Assembly (NCBI GenBank): GCA_023665905.1
Contig: JAMPDA010000001.1
Coordinates: 186,001 to 250,000 of the forward strand
Source of the DNA: Roseburia sp.
GTDB taxonomy: Bacteria; Bacillota; Clostridia; Christensenellales; Pumilibacteraceae
Length of the DNA: 64,000 bases
Direction: 5' to 3'
The translations under genes were made by a program, and so were the position numbers. The notes below the pieces were generated by a model, which saw only the letters and a program-made list of their open reading frames with translations, did no database searches and had not been told where the DNA came from. Numbering within the stretch: position 1 is the stretch's first letter; each line of letters begins with the position of its first letter. Positions 27,711-35,815 of the stretch are shown here, in pieces.

Positions 27711-27748
27711 AAAAACCCTCCGCTTACACTTTTAAAGTATGCGGAGGG
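27711..27748 (-). terminator. Terminator after yajC, overlapping the next gene's ribosome site
   Basis: Minus strand: CCCTCCGC, 17 bases, GCGGAGGG, then TTTTTAT. It follows the yajC stop by 26 bases. The GGAGGG of the 3' arm (27716-27721) is also the only Shine-Dalgarno sequence for the TIGR04086 gene, whose ATG starts at 27708. Confidence 0.8.
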
Positions 27749-27774
27749 CATAAGCTATATTCTTTTTGCGGCAA

Positions 27775-28395
27775 TTACTTTTTTGTCGAATTTTTGCTTG
27801 CGACCGGCTTTTTCTTTGCGGGCGTAGCGGCTTTGGGCTTAGCGACAGGCGTGGGCTCGACTGCTTCTTCCTGCACGGGCGCAACTTCCGCCGCAGGCTC
27901 TTGCGAAACGGCGACGGCGGCTTCTTCAGCCTCGGGCGTCGGCTCGACGGCAGCTTGAGGCTGCTCCTTTTCGGCAACGGGTTCTTCTTCCGCTACGGGC
28001 TCGACGGACGCCGCTTCCGCCGTGGGCTGTGCGCTCGTATCTTCGTTTTCGAAAACCTGAGAAGACGATCCGGCAGCGCGGCTCATAACCTGATAAAAAG
28101 CCTGAATGTCGAAAACCATCGTGGTTTTGTTGTCGCCCTCGCCCGTTTCGATGACCATTTCTTTGTCTACGGGCGAAACCTGGCGCACTTCTTTGATAGT
28201 GCCGATAATTCCGCCGACGGTCTTAATGACATCGCCGGGACGAAGCGAATTGTGCAGCTCGCTCGTCTGCTTTGCGCGCTTTTTGTTGGTGAACATAGGC
28301 ACGACGAGCAAAACGACGACGAGGACTACCAAAAGCGCAACGAATATATAAGTCGTTGCGTTACTTTCTGCGGATAAAAACATATTTGAAAGCAT
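27775..28395 (-). CDS. yajC: Preprotein translocase subunit YajC, with long acidic tail
   Basis: A small membrane protein that joins SecDF. The N terminus has one membrane helix (about residues 15-36) ending in PMFTNKKRAKQ, then the RPGDVIKTVGGIIGTIKEV beta domain to about residue 95. The remaining 110 residues are a low-complexity tail rich in alanine, glutamate, proline and valine, ending in a lysine-rich stretch; most YajC proteins are near 100 residues, so the tail doubles the length. A clear AGAAGGAGATC site and a promoter lie upstream. Its nearness to secDF and SCIFF genes is typical of Clostridia. Confidence 0.92.
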   Translation of the reverse strand: MLSNMFLSAESNATTYIFVALLVVLVVVLLVVPMFTNKKRAKQTSELHNSLRPGDVIKTVGGIIGTIKEVRQVSPVDKEMVIETGEGDNKTTMVFDIQAFYQVMSRAAGSSSQVFENEDTSAQPTAEAASVEPVAEEEPVAEKEQPQAAVEPTPEAEEAAVAVSQEPAAEVAPVQEEAVEPTPVAKPKAATPAKKKPVASKNSTKK

Positions 28396-28424
28396 GTTCG
28401 ATCTCCTTCTGTTTATTAAAACGA

Positions 28425-28453
28425 ATTATACCACACTCCGCCTCAAAAAGCAA
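28425..28453 (-). promoter_or_regulatory. Promoter for yajC
   Basis: Minus strand: -35 TTGCTT (28448-28453), 17-base spacer, -10 TATAAT (28425-28430), 29 bases before the yajC ATG. Confidence 0.75.
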
Positions 28454-28483
28454 ACGAAAAACGGACGCATATCGGAATAATTA

Positions 28484-29236
28484 TTACTTTTTTGTCTTAT
28501 TTTTATAAGTTGCGGATGTTTTTGCGTCGAATATGCCGATGAGCCTTTGCGACAGCTCGCTGTTGGATATGCTTCCGTCTATTATCAGCTCGAGCGGCGC
28601 GAGATCTATCAGATAATACATTAGCTCGAGCGCATCGCACGCACTCAAGTCGAGCGTGCTGTTTTTAAGCGCGCCGGTCAGCCTGTACTTTCCGTCGTTT
28701 TCGCAAACCGTCAGCTTGCTTATTTTGGGATTTACGGCGCTAATAAGAAACTTCAAAAGTTCGTTATACGTCTGATCGTCGTAAAGATATGCGCCGTTGC
28801 TCTTTGTAAGATTGCATATCTCCAGCCAGCGCTCCTTCAGCTCGCCCAATTTAAAATTAAAAACCCCGTCCAATGCCATGCCGTCTTCCACATGCAGGGC
28901 GTTTTGCAGCAGTTTATGTTCGTTTTCCCTATCGAACGCCACGAGCGTGCGCAACAAAATTTCGTAGCGTATATGCGGCAGGCTCAACGACAGATTTTTC
29001 TTTATATAATCGAATTTGGTCACAACGGCGTACATCTCGACCAAACATTCTTTAATATCCGCAAGCATCTGCGCGCGATACTGCGGTTCACAGCCGAAAC
29101 CGCAATAAAGCCTGCGGCCCGACATACTCAGTGCGGACACGGCAAAGCAGTTGTTCAGCTTGTTTTTAATAATGTCTTCGACCGAATATAACCAATCCGC
29201 TTTGGAGCTATCGACGCTGACCGTTAATTGAAACAT
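28484..29236 (-). CDS. YtxC-like putative sporulation protein
   Basis: A 250-residue soluble protein of mixed helix and strand. Residues about 122-165 (LDGVFNFKLGELKERW, then DDQTYNELLKFLISAV) read like the YtxC family pattern of GFI.FRL.EY followed by EY.EFI.LLKYFV, found in spore formers and of unknown biochemical role. The assignment comes from this pattern and the length only. The start is firm, with an AAAGGAGTGGT site. It stands alone, divergent from the tRNA cluster, with no terminator clearly visible before the yajC promoter. If not YtxC, it is an uncharacterised Clostridia protein. Confidence 0.55.
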   Translation of the reverse strand: MFQLTVSVDSSKADWLYSVEDIIKNKLNNCFAVSALSMSGRRLYCGFGCEPQYRAQMLADIKECLVEMYAVVTKFDYIKKNLSLSLPHIRYEILLRTLVAFDRENEHKLLQNALHVEDGMALDGVFNFKLGELKERWLEICNLTKSNGAYLYDDQTYNELLKFLISAVNPKISKLTVCENDGKYRLTGALKNSTLDLSACDALELMYYLIDLAPLELIIDGSISNSELSQRLIGIFDAKTSATYKNKTKK

Positions 29237-29366
29237 ACCACTCCTTTCTTCCCCTCTAAGTATTTTATGAATAGCGCGAGCATTTTACGCACGCAAATTC
29301 AATTTAGTTCCGACGCGCGACAAATAAAAAAAGCAGAAAAATTTTCATTAAATCGGTGCAAAAAGG

Positions 29367-29395
29367 TTGATTTTTACTCTGCGTTTTGATATTAT
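29367..29395 (+). promoter_or_regulatory. Promoter for the tRNA cluster
   Basis: -35 TTGATT (29367-29372), 17-base spacer, -10 TATTAT (29390-29395), 19 bases before the first base of tRNA-Val. Confidence 0.7.
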
Positions 29396-29414
29396 AATAC
29401 AGCACTGCAATTAG

Positions 29415-29490
29415 GGAGCATAGCTCAGCTGGGAGAGCATCTGCCTTACAAGCAGAGGGTCATAGGTTCGAGTCCTATTGTTCCCACCAT
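29415..29490 (+). tRNA. tRNA-Val (anticodon TAC)
   Basis: Complete cloverleaf: acceptor GGGAGCA with TGTTCCC, D arm GCTC/GAGC, anticodon stem TCTGC/GCAGA with loop CTTACAA, T arm ATAGG-TTCGAGT-CCTAT, and an encoded CCA end. Confidence 0.97.
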
Positions 29491-29518
29491 TAAGCATATA
29501 ATGTTTATATACAGTGCG

Positions 29519-29592
29519 GCGCCATAGCCAAGCGGTAAGGCAGAGGCCTGCAAAGCCTTAACCCCCGGTTCAAGTCCGGGTGGCGCCTCCAA
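29519..29592 (+). tRNA. tRNA-Cys (anticodon GCA)
   Basis: Complete cloverleaf: acceptor GGCGCCA with TGGCGCC, anticodon stem GAGGC/GCCTT with loop CTGCAAA, T arm CCCGG-TTCAAGT-CCGGG, discriminator T as expected for tRNA-Cys, encoded CCA. Confidence 0.97.
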
Positions 29593-29593
29593 A

Positions 29594-29632
29594 CAAAACG
29601 CATTGACTGTCCGCCAATGCGTTTTGTTTTAT
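29594..29632 (+). terminator. Terminator after tRNA-Cys
   Basis: Thirteen-bp stem ACAAAACGCATTG/CAATGCGTTTTGT with a 9-base loop, directly after the tRNA-Cys CCA, then TTTATAATTTT. It lies between tRNA-Cys and tRNA-Leu, so tRNA-Leu needs read-through or a weak promoter of its own near 29630 (a TATAAT is present but no well-spaced -35). Confidence 0.75.
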
Positions 29633-29645
29633 AATTTTATATCGA

Positions 29646-29732
29646 GCCGCTGTGGTGGAATAGGCAGACGCAAGGGACTTAAAATCCCTCGGGTGAAAGC
29701 CCGTACCGGTTCAAGTCCGGTCAGCGGCACCA
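29646..29732 (+). tRNA. tRNA-Leu (anticodon TAA)
   Basis: Class II tRNA: acceptor GCCGCTG with CAGCGGC, anticodon stem AGGGA/TCCCT with loop CTTAAAA, long variable arm CGGGTGAAAGCCCG, T arm ACCGG-TTCAAGT-CCGGT, encoded CCA. Confidence 0.97.
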
Positions 29733-29740
29733 AGTCAATT

Positions 29741-29790
29741 AAATCCGAACCAAATACTTGTAACAAGTGAGTGGTTCGGATTTATTTTTT
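29741..29790 (+). terminator. Terminator after tRNA-Leu
   Basis: Perfect 12-bp stem AAATCCGAACCA/TGGTTCGGATTT with a 19-base loop that itself contains ACTTGT/ACAAGT, then ATTTTTTA. Confidence 0.85.
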
Positions 29791-29822
29791 ACATTGAGTA
29801 AACAATCATAGACACGCTGGGC

Positions 29823-29851
29823 TTGTGTAAACGCTATAAATATGCTACAAT
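29823..29851 (+). promoter_or_regulatory. Promoter for the NAD(P)H-dependent oxidoreductase gene
   Basis: -35 TTGTGT (29823-29828), 17-base spacer, -10 TACAAT (29846-29851), 52 bases before the ATG. The leader contains a small CGCTC/GAGCG hairpin. Confidence 0.6.
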
Positions 29852-29903
29852 ATAACCGCTCAATCGGAGCGATAAACCGAGCTATAATTTATCGAGGAAA
29901 ATT

Positions 29904-30620
29904 ATGAATATCGTGGTGATAAACGGCACGGAGAAACGCGGCGTAACCTATAAATTAAAAGAGAAATTTTTGGAAAGTTTTAAGTCGGCAGCCATAATCG
30001 AATACTATCTGCCGAAGGACTGTCCGTCTTTTTGTATAGGTTGCACGAATTGCTTTGTTAAAGGCGAAAATACTTGTAAAGATTTCTCATACATAAATAC
30101 AATCGAAAAATCACTTCTGCAAGCCGATTTGATCATTTTTACTTCGCCGGCATACGTTATGCACGCGACAGGCGCGATGAAAGCATTTTTGGATCACTTG
30201 GCTTATCGTTGGATGCCGCACCGACCGGCGAAAGAACTGTTCGGTAAACGCGCCGTAATTATTACGCAATGTCTTGGCGCGGGCGCAAGATCGACCGCAA
30301 AAGACATCAAGCACAGTCTGTCTTGGTGGGGAGTATCGAAAATCGGTACATTCGGCAGTTCGCTTATGAACGATATCGTATGGGATAAACTTCCCGAAAG
30401 AAAACGAAAAAAGCTTACCGGCAAAATCAACAAACTTTCTAATCGGTTTGCTAAAATCGATTATGCAAAACCTGCGCATACCACGCTTATGACTAAAATC
30501 AAATTTAATATATGCCGTATGATACAAAAGAAAGTGCGTAAAAGCGGCGCTGTGGGGATCGATTACGAATATTGGCATAATAACGGTTGGCTTGGCAATC
30601 GCCGCCCATGGAAAAGTTAA
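29904..30620 (+). CDS. Flavodoxin-fold NAD(P)H-dependent oxidoreductase with cysteine cluster
   Basis: A 238-residue flavoprotein of the NADPH-dependent FMN reductase/iron-sulfur flavoprotein group. The flavin-binding start is IVVINGTEKRG, and the loop CIGCTNC with a further cysteine eight residues on (KGENTCKD) could hold a cluster or mark a redox site; FTSPAYVMHATGAMKAFLDH follows. The last 60 residues are basic and not part of the standard fold. GAGGAAAATT gives a good start. It is one of only three plus-strand protein genes in the window, is convergent with the ABC exporter, and its substrate is unknown. Confidence 0.8.
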   Translation: MNIVVINGTEKRGVTYKLKEKFLESFKSAAIIEYYLPKDCPSFCIGCTNCFVKGENTCKDFSYINTIEKSLLQADLIIFTSPAYVMHATGAMKAFLDHLAYRWMPHRPAKELFGKRAVIITQCLGAGARSTAKDIKHSLSWWGVSKIGTFGSSLMNDIVWDKLPERKRKKLTGKINKLSNRFAKIDYAKPAHTTLMTKIKFNICRMIQKKVRKSGAVGIDYEYWHNNGWLGNRRPWKS

Positions 30621-30678
30621 ATTTCAAGAAAACGACTACAGTCGGGCAAATGACAGTTTTTTGTGTATAATACCTAAT

Positions 30679-32955
30679 TTATTCGGCGCCTTTCAGCGCT
30701 TCTACCATATTGATCTTTTTGTTTTTGCGCGCGACGAACAGACTGACTAGCATAGACACGCCGAATGTCAGCAGTATGCTAACGCAGTATGTAAGCGCGC
30801 CGATAGTCATTTTCAGCTCGTACTCGCTTGCGAGTAAAGTGATAAGCAAGTACAGCACGCCGACGCCTGCCGGCAAGCCGATAATAATTCCGATGAAAGT
30901 CAGCCATATGTTCTGCCCTATCAGTATGCGCGCTATGTGCCTATTTTTAAAGCCTACGACCTTTAGCGTGGCGAGCTCGCGACTGCGTTCGGTATAGCTC
31001 ATCACGCCGAGGTTATACAGCACGACGATACCGAGTACGACCGCTGCAAGCACAAGTATCCACACCATTATATTCATGACTTCCATAAATGAATTGTATG
31101 AGTCCATCACGGAAGCCTTGCTCTGCGTTCCCGTTACAAAGTCAGCCGATTCTATTTGGCTCGCCGACTTATTTACAAACGCCGCCGTGACTGTGTACGG
31201 AAGTTCTATGCTGTCTGCGTAATCGGCAGTGACGACCACGCTTTCCGCTATCATAGAGCGAAGCAAACCCACTACCTTGACGGAATATGTTTTATCGCTC
31301 CCGTACGGCGAAAATTCAATCGTGTCGCCCACTGCGTACCCTCTGTCGGCAACTCGCAGGCTGATATACGCGCCGTCGCTTTTAAGAGAAACCGGTTTAT
31401 TGTTTTTGTCTATAAACCGCATGTTGTCGTGCGATACGCCGTACACTTCGAGTACGATCGGCTCGCCTTTTATCTGTACGCTCGTCGTAGCAACATAGTC
31501 GCCGTCGTATTTTTGCGCAAACGCTATCGCCTGTTCGTTCGTGACCGTTTCGGCAAAGTTGATGCGCGTTTCGTAACACATTATACGCTTGTCTAAAGTG
31601 TTCAAAAATCCCGTCATCGTATCTTTCATGCCCAAGCCGCCGACAAGCAACACCATGCAACCGAATATGCCGACAAGCGTCATTACAGTGCGCGTCTTAT
31701 GGCGGAACACATCGCGCAAATTCCACTTAGTTGCAAACTTCAGTTTATCCCACACTCTTGTCTTTTCGATTGCAAGCGGCTTCACCTTTTTGGGCGTGTA
31801 CGGCCGGAGCGCATCAGCCGCCGTGCCTTTTAGCATTTTCTTGACCGAAAGGAAGCTTATAAGAGTAAGCAGTACGATAATGCCGACAAGTATGAGCCAC
31901 GTCCACCAAGGCGCGTGCAACCCCCAATCGGGCAGGTCCATATAAGTGCCCATCATGCCGACGGGATTTATAACAAGCGCGCAAATACCTATGCCGAGCG
32001 CAACGCCGAGGATACAGCCGACTATGCCTATAAACAACCCGTAGGACGTGTAGTGCACAAGAATTTTTCTGTTCTTAAACCCCAACGCTTTGAGCGTGCC
32101 TATCTGCGTTTTTTCGTTGGCGGTTATGCGGTGCATCGTCGTTATCATGGTGAGCACGCCGATAAGCAAAAACAGCACGGGAAGCACCGACACCATGGTC
32201 TTGCCTTCCTCGATTTCGCCCTGAGTGCCTGCATATGCCGTGTGCTCGCTCTTTCCGAGCACAAGCGTGGTGCGTCCGAGCGCGGTCTTTATCGCAGTTT
32301 CCATTTGCGGCTTTTCCAAATCGGACAGTACGTTTATTTGCGGATAAAACGCAGATCCGCCGAGCGCTGCCGTCAGCTTTTCGGGCGAAGCGTATACAAA
32401 GCCGAACGTAGTGTAATCGGGCATAAGCTGACTTTCGCCCGAAGTGCAGATCATAAATTCGCCGCTCTTACACAGGCCTACTATCTCGCCGCTAATTTCC
32501 GCATTGCGATACTTTACCGTAAGCGTGTCGCCTAACTCCACATTGTTTGCAGAGGCATATTTATCCGACAGCCAAAAACCGTCCGACGCCCTGTCGTAGT
32601 CTTTTCCGCTTACGATGAGCATTGTCGATACGTTATAATCTTCGGACACGAACAGCGCAAGCGATTTGTTTTCATCCTTTACGTCAACGTTTACGCTCAA
32701 ACACCGCGTCGCCCGCTCTACGCCGTCTATGCTCTTTATCGCCGCTATGTCGTCCTCTGTAAAGCCCTTTTCGTTCATCAAACGATAGTCGGCATAATCG
32801 GTCTGCGCGAAAAACTTGTTTGTATCGACTTCCAACGAATACCACTCCATATTGAAGCCGACAAACACCCCGATGCCGATGGCGACCATTATTATCATCG
32901 AAATGAACTGCGCCTTATACTTCCACGCTGTTCTGAAAAGCTTGCGCAACAGCAT
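30679..32955 (-). CDS. ABC exporter permease with two FtsX domains
   Basis: A 758-residue membrane protein of the MacB/FtsX-like type. It has an N-terminal helix (about 17-36), an extracytoplasmic domain of about 220 residues, then a first FtsX block (NEKTQIGTLKALGFKNRKI) with three helices, a long helix near residue 430, a second extracytoplasmic domain, and a second FtsX block (TERSRELATLKVVGFKNRHI). It starts one base after the ATPase gene stop. Such pairs export peptides, lipids or lipoproteins or act in antibiotic resistance; the cargo is unknown. No two-component BceRS pair is adjacent. Confidence 0.92.
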   Translation of the reverse strand: MLLRKLFRTAWKYKAQFISMIIMVAIGIGVFVGFNMEWYSLEVDTNKFFAQTDYADYRLMNEKGFTEDDIAAIKSIDGVERATRCLSVNVDVKDENKSLALFVSEDYNVSTMLIVSGKDYDRASDGFWLSDKYASANNVELGDTLTVKYRNAEISGEIVGLCKSGEFMICTSGESQLMPDYTTFGFVYASPEKLTAALGGSAFYPQINVLSDLEKPQMETAIKTALGRTTLVLGKSEHTAYAGTQGEIEEGKTMVSVLPVLFLLIGVLTMITTMHRITANEKTQIGTLKALGFKNRKILVHYTSYGLFIGIVGCILGVALGIGICALVINPVGMMGTYMDLPDWGLHAPWWTWLILVGIIVLLTLISFLSVKKMLKGTAADALRPYTPKKVKPLAIEKTRVWDKLKFATKWNLRDVFRHKTRTVMTLVGIFGCMVLLVGGLGMKDTMTGFLNTLDKRIMCYETRINFAETVTNEQAIAFAQKYDGDYVATTSVQIKGEPIVLEVYGVSHDNMRFIDKNNKPVSLKSDGAYISLRVADRGYAVGDTIEFSPYGSDKTYSVKVVGLLRSMIAESVVVTADYADSIELPYTVTAAFVNKSASQIESADFVTGTQSKASVMDSYNSFMEVMNIMVWILVLAAVVLGIVVLYNLGVMSYTERSRELATLKVVGFKNRHIARILIGQNIWLTFIGIIIGLPAGVGVLYLLITLLASEYELKMTIGALTYCVSILLTFGVSMLVSLFVARKNKKINMVEALKGAE

Positions 32956-32956
32956 A

Positions 32957-33658
32957 TTACCAATCCACCTCGTCCGCGCTCATCGGCTCCGTCTGCACTT
33001 CGCACGACTTTATCTTGCCGTTCTTTACACGTATCACCACGTCTGCCATTTTCGCTATGTTCTGATTGTGCGTTACTATGACTATCGTCTTGCCGTATGT
33101 GCGCGCCATTTTGAGCAGCAGCTTAAGCACGAGCACGCCCGTTTCGCTGTCGAGCGCGCCCGTAGGCTCGTCGCATAAAAGTATTTTAGGATTTTTGGCG
33201 AGCGCGCGCGCAATGCTCACCCTCTGTTGCTCTCCGCCCGACAGCTCTGCCGGAAAGTTTTTGATGTGGTCGCTCAATCCCACCTCGTCGAGCATCTGCT
33301 TAGGATCAAGCGCGTCCGGCGCTATCTCTTTTACGAGCGCAATGTTTTCGTACACGGTAAGCGTAGGTATGAGATTGTAAAACTGAAATACAAACCCCAC
33401 CTTTGCCGCGCGGTATTCGGAAAGCTCGTTGTCCGACAGCGTGGATATGTCCTTCCCGTCCACCGTTATCGTGCCGCTTGTGGGACTGTCGAGTCCGCCG
33501 AGCAAATTCAAGAGCGTGCTCTTACCCGCTCCGCTCGGCCCGAGTATAACTATAAACTTGCCTTCATCGAGCGAAAGATCTACGCTATCCAACGCCTTCA
33601 GCTCGTGATCGCCCGTTTTGTACACTCTCGATACGTTCTCAAACGTCACTATCGGCAT
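32957..33658 (-). CDS. ABC exporter ATPase (MacB/LolD-type)
   Basis: A 233-residue ATP-binding subunit for the FtsX permease encoded next to it. Walker A is GPSGAGKST, the signature is [14 protein letters not shown], Walker B is [12 protein letters not shown], and the H-loop VTHNQNI follows. The acidic tail of about ten residues ends the chain. The gene follows a promoter carrying two operator-like palindromes, so both genes are likely under a dedicated repressor that is not encoded nearby. Confidence 0.95.
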   Translation of the reverse strand: MPIVTFENVSRVYKTGDHELKALDSVDLSLDEGKFIVILGPSGAGKSTLLNLLGGLDSPTSGTITVDGKDISTLSDNELSEYRAAKVGFVFQFYNLIPTLTVYENIALVKEIAPDALDPKQMLDEVGLSDHIKNFPAELSGGEQQRVSIARALAKNPKILLCDEPTGALDSETGVLVLKLLLKMARTYGKTIVIVTHNQNIAKMADVVIRVKNGKIKSCEVQTEPMSADEVDW

Positions 33659-33673
33659 ATTGCACTCCCTTTA

Positions 33674-33689
33674 GTTAGCCATTGCTAAC
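33674..33689. promoter_or_regulatory. Operator-like palindrome, proximal copy
   Basis: GTTAGCCATTGCTAAC: perfect 6-base half-sites around a 4-base centre, 15 bases before the ATPase start codon. A second copy lies 44 bases away. Confidence 0.7.
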
Positions 33690-33717
33690 CGCTACGCTTA
33701 AATTAAACGGCTTTTTG

Positions 33718-33733
33718 GTTAGCCGTTGCTAAC
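33718..33733. promoter_or_regulatory. Operator-like palindrome, promoter copy
   Basis: GTTAGCCGTTGCTAAC: same half-sites as the proximal copy. It sits at the expected transcription start, right after the -10 box, a position where a bound TetR- or MarR-type repressor would block transcription. Confidence 0.75.
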
Positions 33734-33736
33734 TAC

Positions 33737-33765
33737 ATATTAATATTTAATTAAATTTTTGTCAA
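33737..33765 (-). promoter_or_regulatory. Promoter for the ABC exporter
   Basis: Minus strand: perfect -35 TTGACA (33760-33765), 17-base spacer rich in A and T, -10 TAATAT (33737-33742). The first palindrome starts 3 bases downstream of the -10. Confidence 0.75.
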
Positions 33766-33882
33766 GCGTTTTTATGTACATAATTATCCGAGCCGAAAAA
33801 ACACAAAAAACGCAAGCAAAATCTGTTTTTGCCAGCGCTTTCCGATATCTGCATATAAATACGTTATTATGTGTAATGTGTA

Positions 33883-34362
33883 TTAAAGCACGCCCAAGCC
33901 GTCTATCCAGCTTTTGACGTCGGCTTCGCTCAAGTCGCTTATGAGCTTTCCATCTAACCACTTAGCATCTTTTCGATATGCTTTGAGCACAGCTTCGGCT
34001 TTATCCAAATCGGTGCCGCCGCTTGTCGCAAAGCACACAAGCGTTTTGCCCGAAAAGTCGTAGCTGTCGAGGAACGTCTTGATTATAGACGGCGCGTTGT
34101 ACCACCATATGGGAAACCCTATAAACAGCGTGTCGTAGCTGTCCATGTTGTGAACGCCGCCGGCGATCTCGGGACGCGCCGAAAAGTCGCGCATTTCCAC
34201 GCTTGAGCGGCTGTCTTTGTCATGCCAATCGAGATCGGCGTAGGTGTACGGCGTTTTGGGCTCGATCCTGTAGATATCCGCTTTGGCGAGCTTTGCCACA
34301 AGCTTAGCGGCTTGTTCGGTCTGATTGCTGCAAGAAAAATATGCGACAAGAATTTTACTCAT
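33883..34362 (-). CDS. Flavodoxin
   Basis: A 159-residue flavodoxin-like electron carrier or NAD(P)H oxidoreductase. The FMN phosphate loop is FSCSNQTEQAAK, followed by FIGFPIWWYNAPSIIKTFLD and CFATSGGTDLDKA, the usual flavin-contact loops. GAGGTAATAATT precedes the ATG. It follows purB after 22 bases and probably shares its transcript. The protein is of the longer flavodoxin_4-like type often annotated as general flavodoxin; its redox partner is unknown. Confidence 0.88.
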   Translation of the reverse strand: MSKILVAYFSCSNQTEQAAKLVAKLAKADIYRIEPKTPYTYADLDWHDKDSRSSVEMRDFSARPEIAGGVHNMDSYDTLFIGFPIWWYNAPSIIKTFLDSYDFSGKTLVCFATSGGTDLDKAEAVLKAYRKDAKWLDGKLISDLSEADVKSWIDGLGVL

Positions 34363-34384
34363 AATTATTACCTCACTGAAATTA

Positions 34385-35815
34385 TTAAACGTTGATTTCC
34401 GCTTTAAAAGGCGTGTATTTTTCCGACTTCAAAAGCGGATCGATGTACTCAGTCAAAAAGTCGTCCACTTGCTCCGACGCCCTGCCGATGAAGTTTTCGG
34501 GACGAAGTATGCCGTCTATAGAAGTTTTGACTGCGGAAAACTTGGGATCGGCTTTTATTCTGTCTATAAGGTCGTTACGCTCGCCGCGCTCTTTCACCGC
34601 TTTTGCGCTTTCCATAGAATGACGCCGTATCGCCTCGTGCAGTTCCTGCCTGTCGCCGCCGGCTTTGACGCACTCCATAAGTATTTCTTCCGTCGCCATG
34701 AACGGCAGTTCGTCGTCGATACGGCGCGCTATGACGTTGGGGTATACAACAATGTTCTCGGTGACATTGATGTAGATGTTCAGCACGCCGTCGAGAGCGA
34801 GAAACGCCTGCGGTATCGTGAGCCGCTTGTTTGCGCTGTCGTCGAGCGTGCGCTCGAACCATTGCGTTGACGCCGTAACGGCTTCGTTGAACGGAATGGA
34901 CTCGACAAATCGCGCAAGCGCGCATATCCGTTCACTGCGCATGGGGTTTCTTTTATACGCCATTGCCGACGAGCCGATCTGGGTTTTTTCAAACGGCTCT
35001 TCCGCCTCTTTGAACGATTGCATTATTCGCATATCGTTGGCGAATTTATATGCGCTCTGCGCTATTTGCGACAGTACGGACGTCACCTCGTAATCGAATT
35101 TGCGAGTATAGGTCTGACCGCTTACGGCAAACACGTTTTTAAACCCGAGCTTTTCCACCACTTTGCGCTCGAGCTTTTTTATCTTGCTTCCGTCGCCGTC
35201 GAACAGCGACAAAAAACTCGCCTGCGTGCCCGTCGTGCCCTTTACTCCGCGCAACTTGAAATTTTTGATAACATGCATTAGATCGCAATAATCCAAGTAC
35301 AGATCGTACAGCCACAGCGACGCGCGCTTTCCGAGCGTGGTCAACTGCGCCGGCTGCAAATGCGTATAACCGAGCACGGGCAGGTCTTTATACTTCCTCG
35401 CGAACGTGCGAAGCTTGTCCATTACCGTGAGCAGCTTTACGCGAACGATCTCAAGTGCGTCGTATATCTGTATAAGCTCCGCGTTGTCTGTGACAAAGCA
35501 GCTCGTAGCGCCCAAGTGGATTATGGGCTTGGCTTTGGGCGCTTGCTCGCCGAACGCGTGCACATGCGCCATAACGTCGTGGCGCACGATTTTTTCTTCC
35601 CTTTCGGCGAACTCGTAATTTATATCCTCGGCAAACTCTTTCATTTGCGCGATCTGCTCGTCGGTAATGTTGAGCCCAAGCTCCTTTTCGCTTTCCGCGA
35701 GAGCTATCCACAGCTTGCGCCAAAGCTTAAACTTGTAATCGTCCGAAAAAATTTCGGCAGTCTTTCTGTCGGCATAGCGCGTGATTAGCGGATTTTCGTA
35801 GAGTGATCTATCCAT
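34385..35815 (-). CDS. purB: Adenylosuccinate lyase
   Basis: Splits SAICAR and adenylosuccinate in purine synthesis. The 476-residue chain begins MDRSLYENPLITRYAD and has the fumarase/lyase signature GSSAMAYKRNPMRSERI, plus MAHVHAFGEQAP and HLGATSCFVTDN. The open frame goes up to 36031, but the ATG at 35815 with GGAGAACAAGC is the family start; upstream codons lie in the dipeptidase gene. It overlaps that gene by 8 bases. Other purine genes are not in the window. Confidence 0.97.
   Translation of the reverse strand: MDRSLYENPLITRYADRKTAEIFSDDYKFKLWRKLWIALAESEKELGLNITDEQIAQMKEFAEDINYEFAEREEKIVRHDVMAHVHAFGEQAPKAKPIIHLGATSCFVTDNAELIQIYDALEIVRVKLLTVMDKLRTFARKYKDLPVLGYTHLQPAQLTTLGKRASLWLYDLYLDYCDLMHVIKNFKLRGVKGTTGTQASFLSLFDGDGSKIKKLERKVVEKLGFKNVFAVSGQTYTRKFDYEVTSVLSQIAQSAYKFANDMRIMQSFKEAEEPFEKTQIGSSAMAYKRNPMRSERICALARFVESIPFNEAVTASTQWFERTLDDSANKRLTIPQAFLALDGVLNIYINVTENIVVYPNVIARRIDDELPFMATEEILMECVKAGGDRQELHEAIRRHSMESAKAVKERGERNDLIDRIKADPKFSAVKTSIDGILRPENFIGRASEQVDDFLTEYIDPLLKSEKYTPFKAEINV

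Noticed and set aside
29415..29790. tRNA cluster as an integration site of a mobile element
   Set aside because: No integrase, no repeated tRNA 3' end and no phage or plasmid genes are seen in the flanks.
30621..30678. Shared terminator between the oxidoreductase and the ABC permease
   Set aside because: Only short imperfect pairings such as GACT/AGTC with a T run were found; not strong enough to call.
30679..33658. BceAB-type antibiotic peptide transporter
   Set aside because: The permease has two FtsX blocks in 758 residues, unlike BceB, and no BceRS kinase/regulator is adjacent; left as a general exporter.
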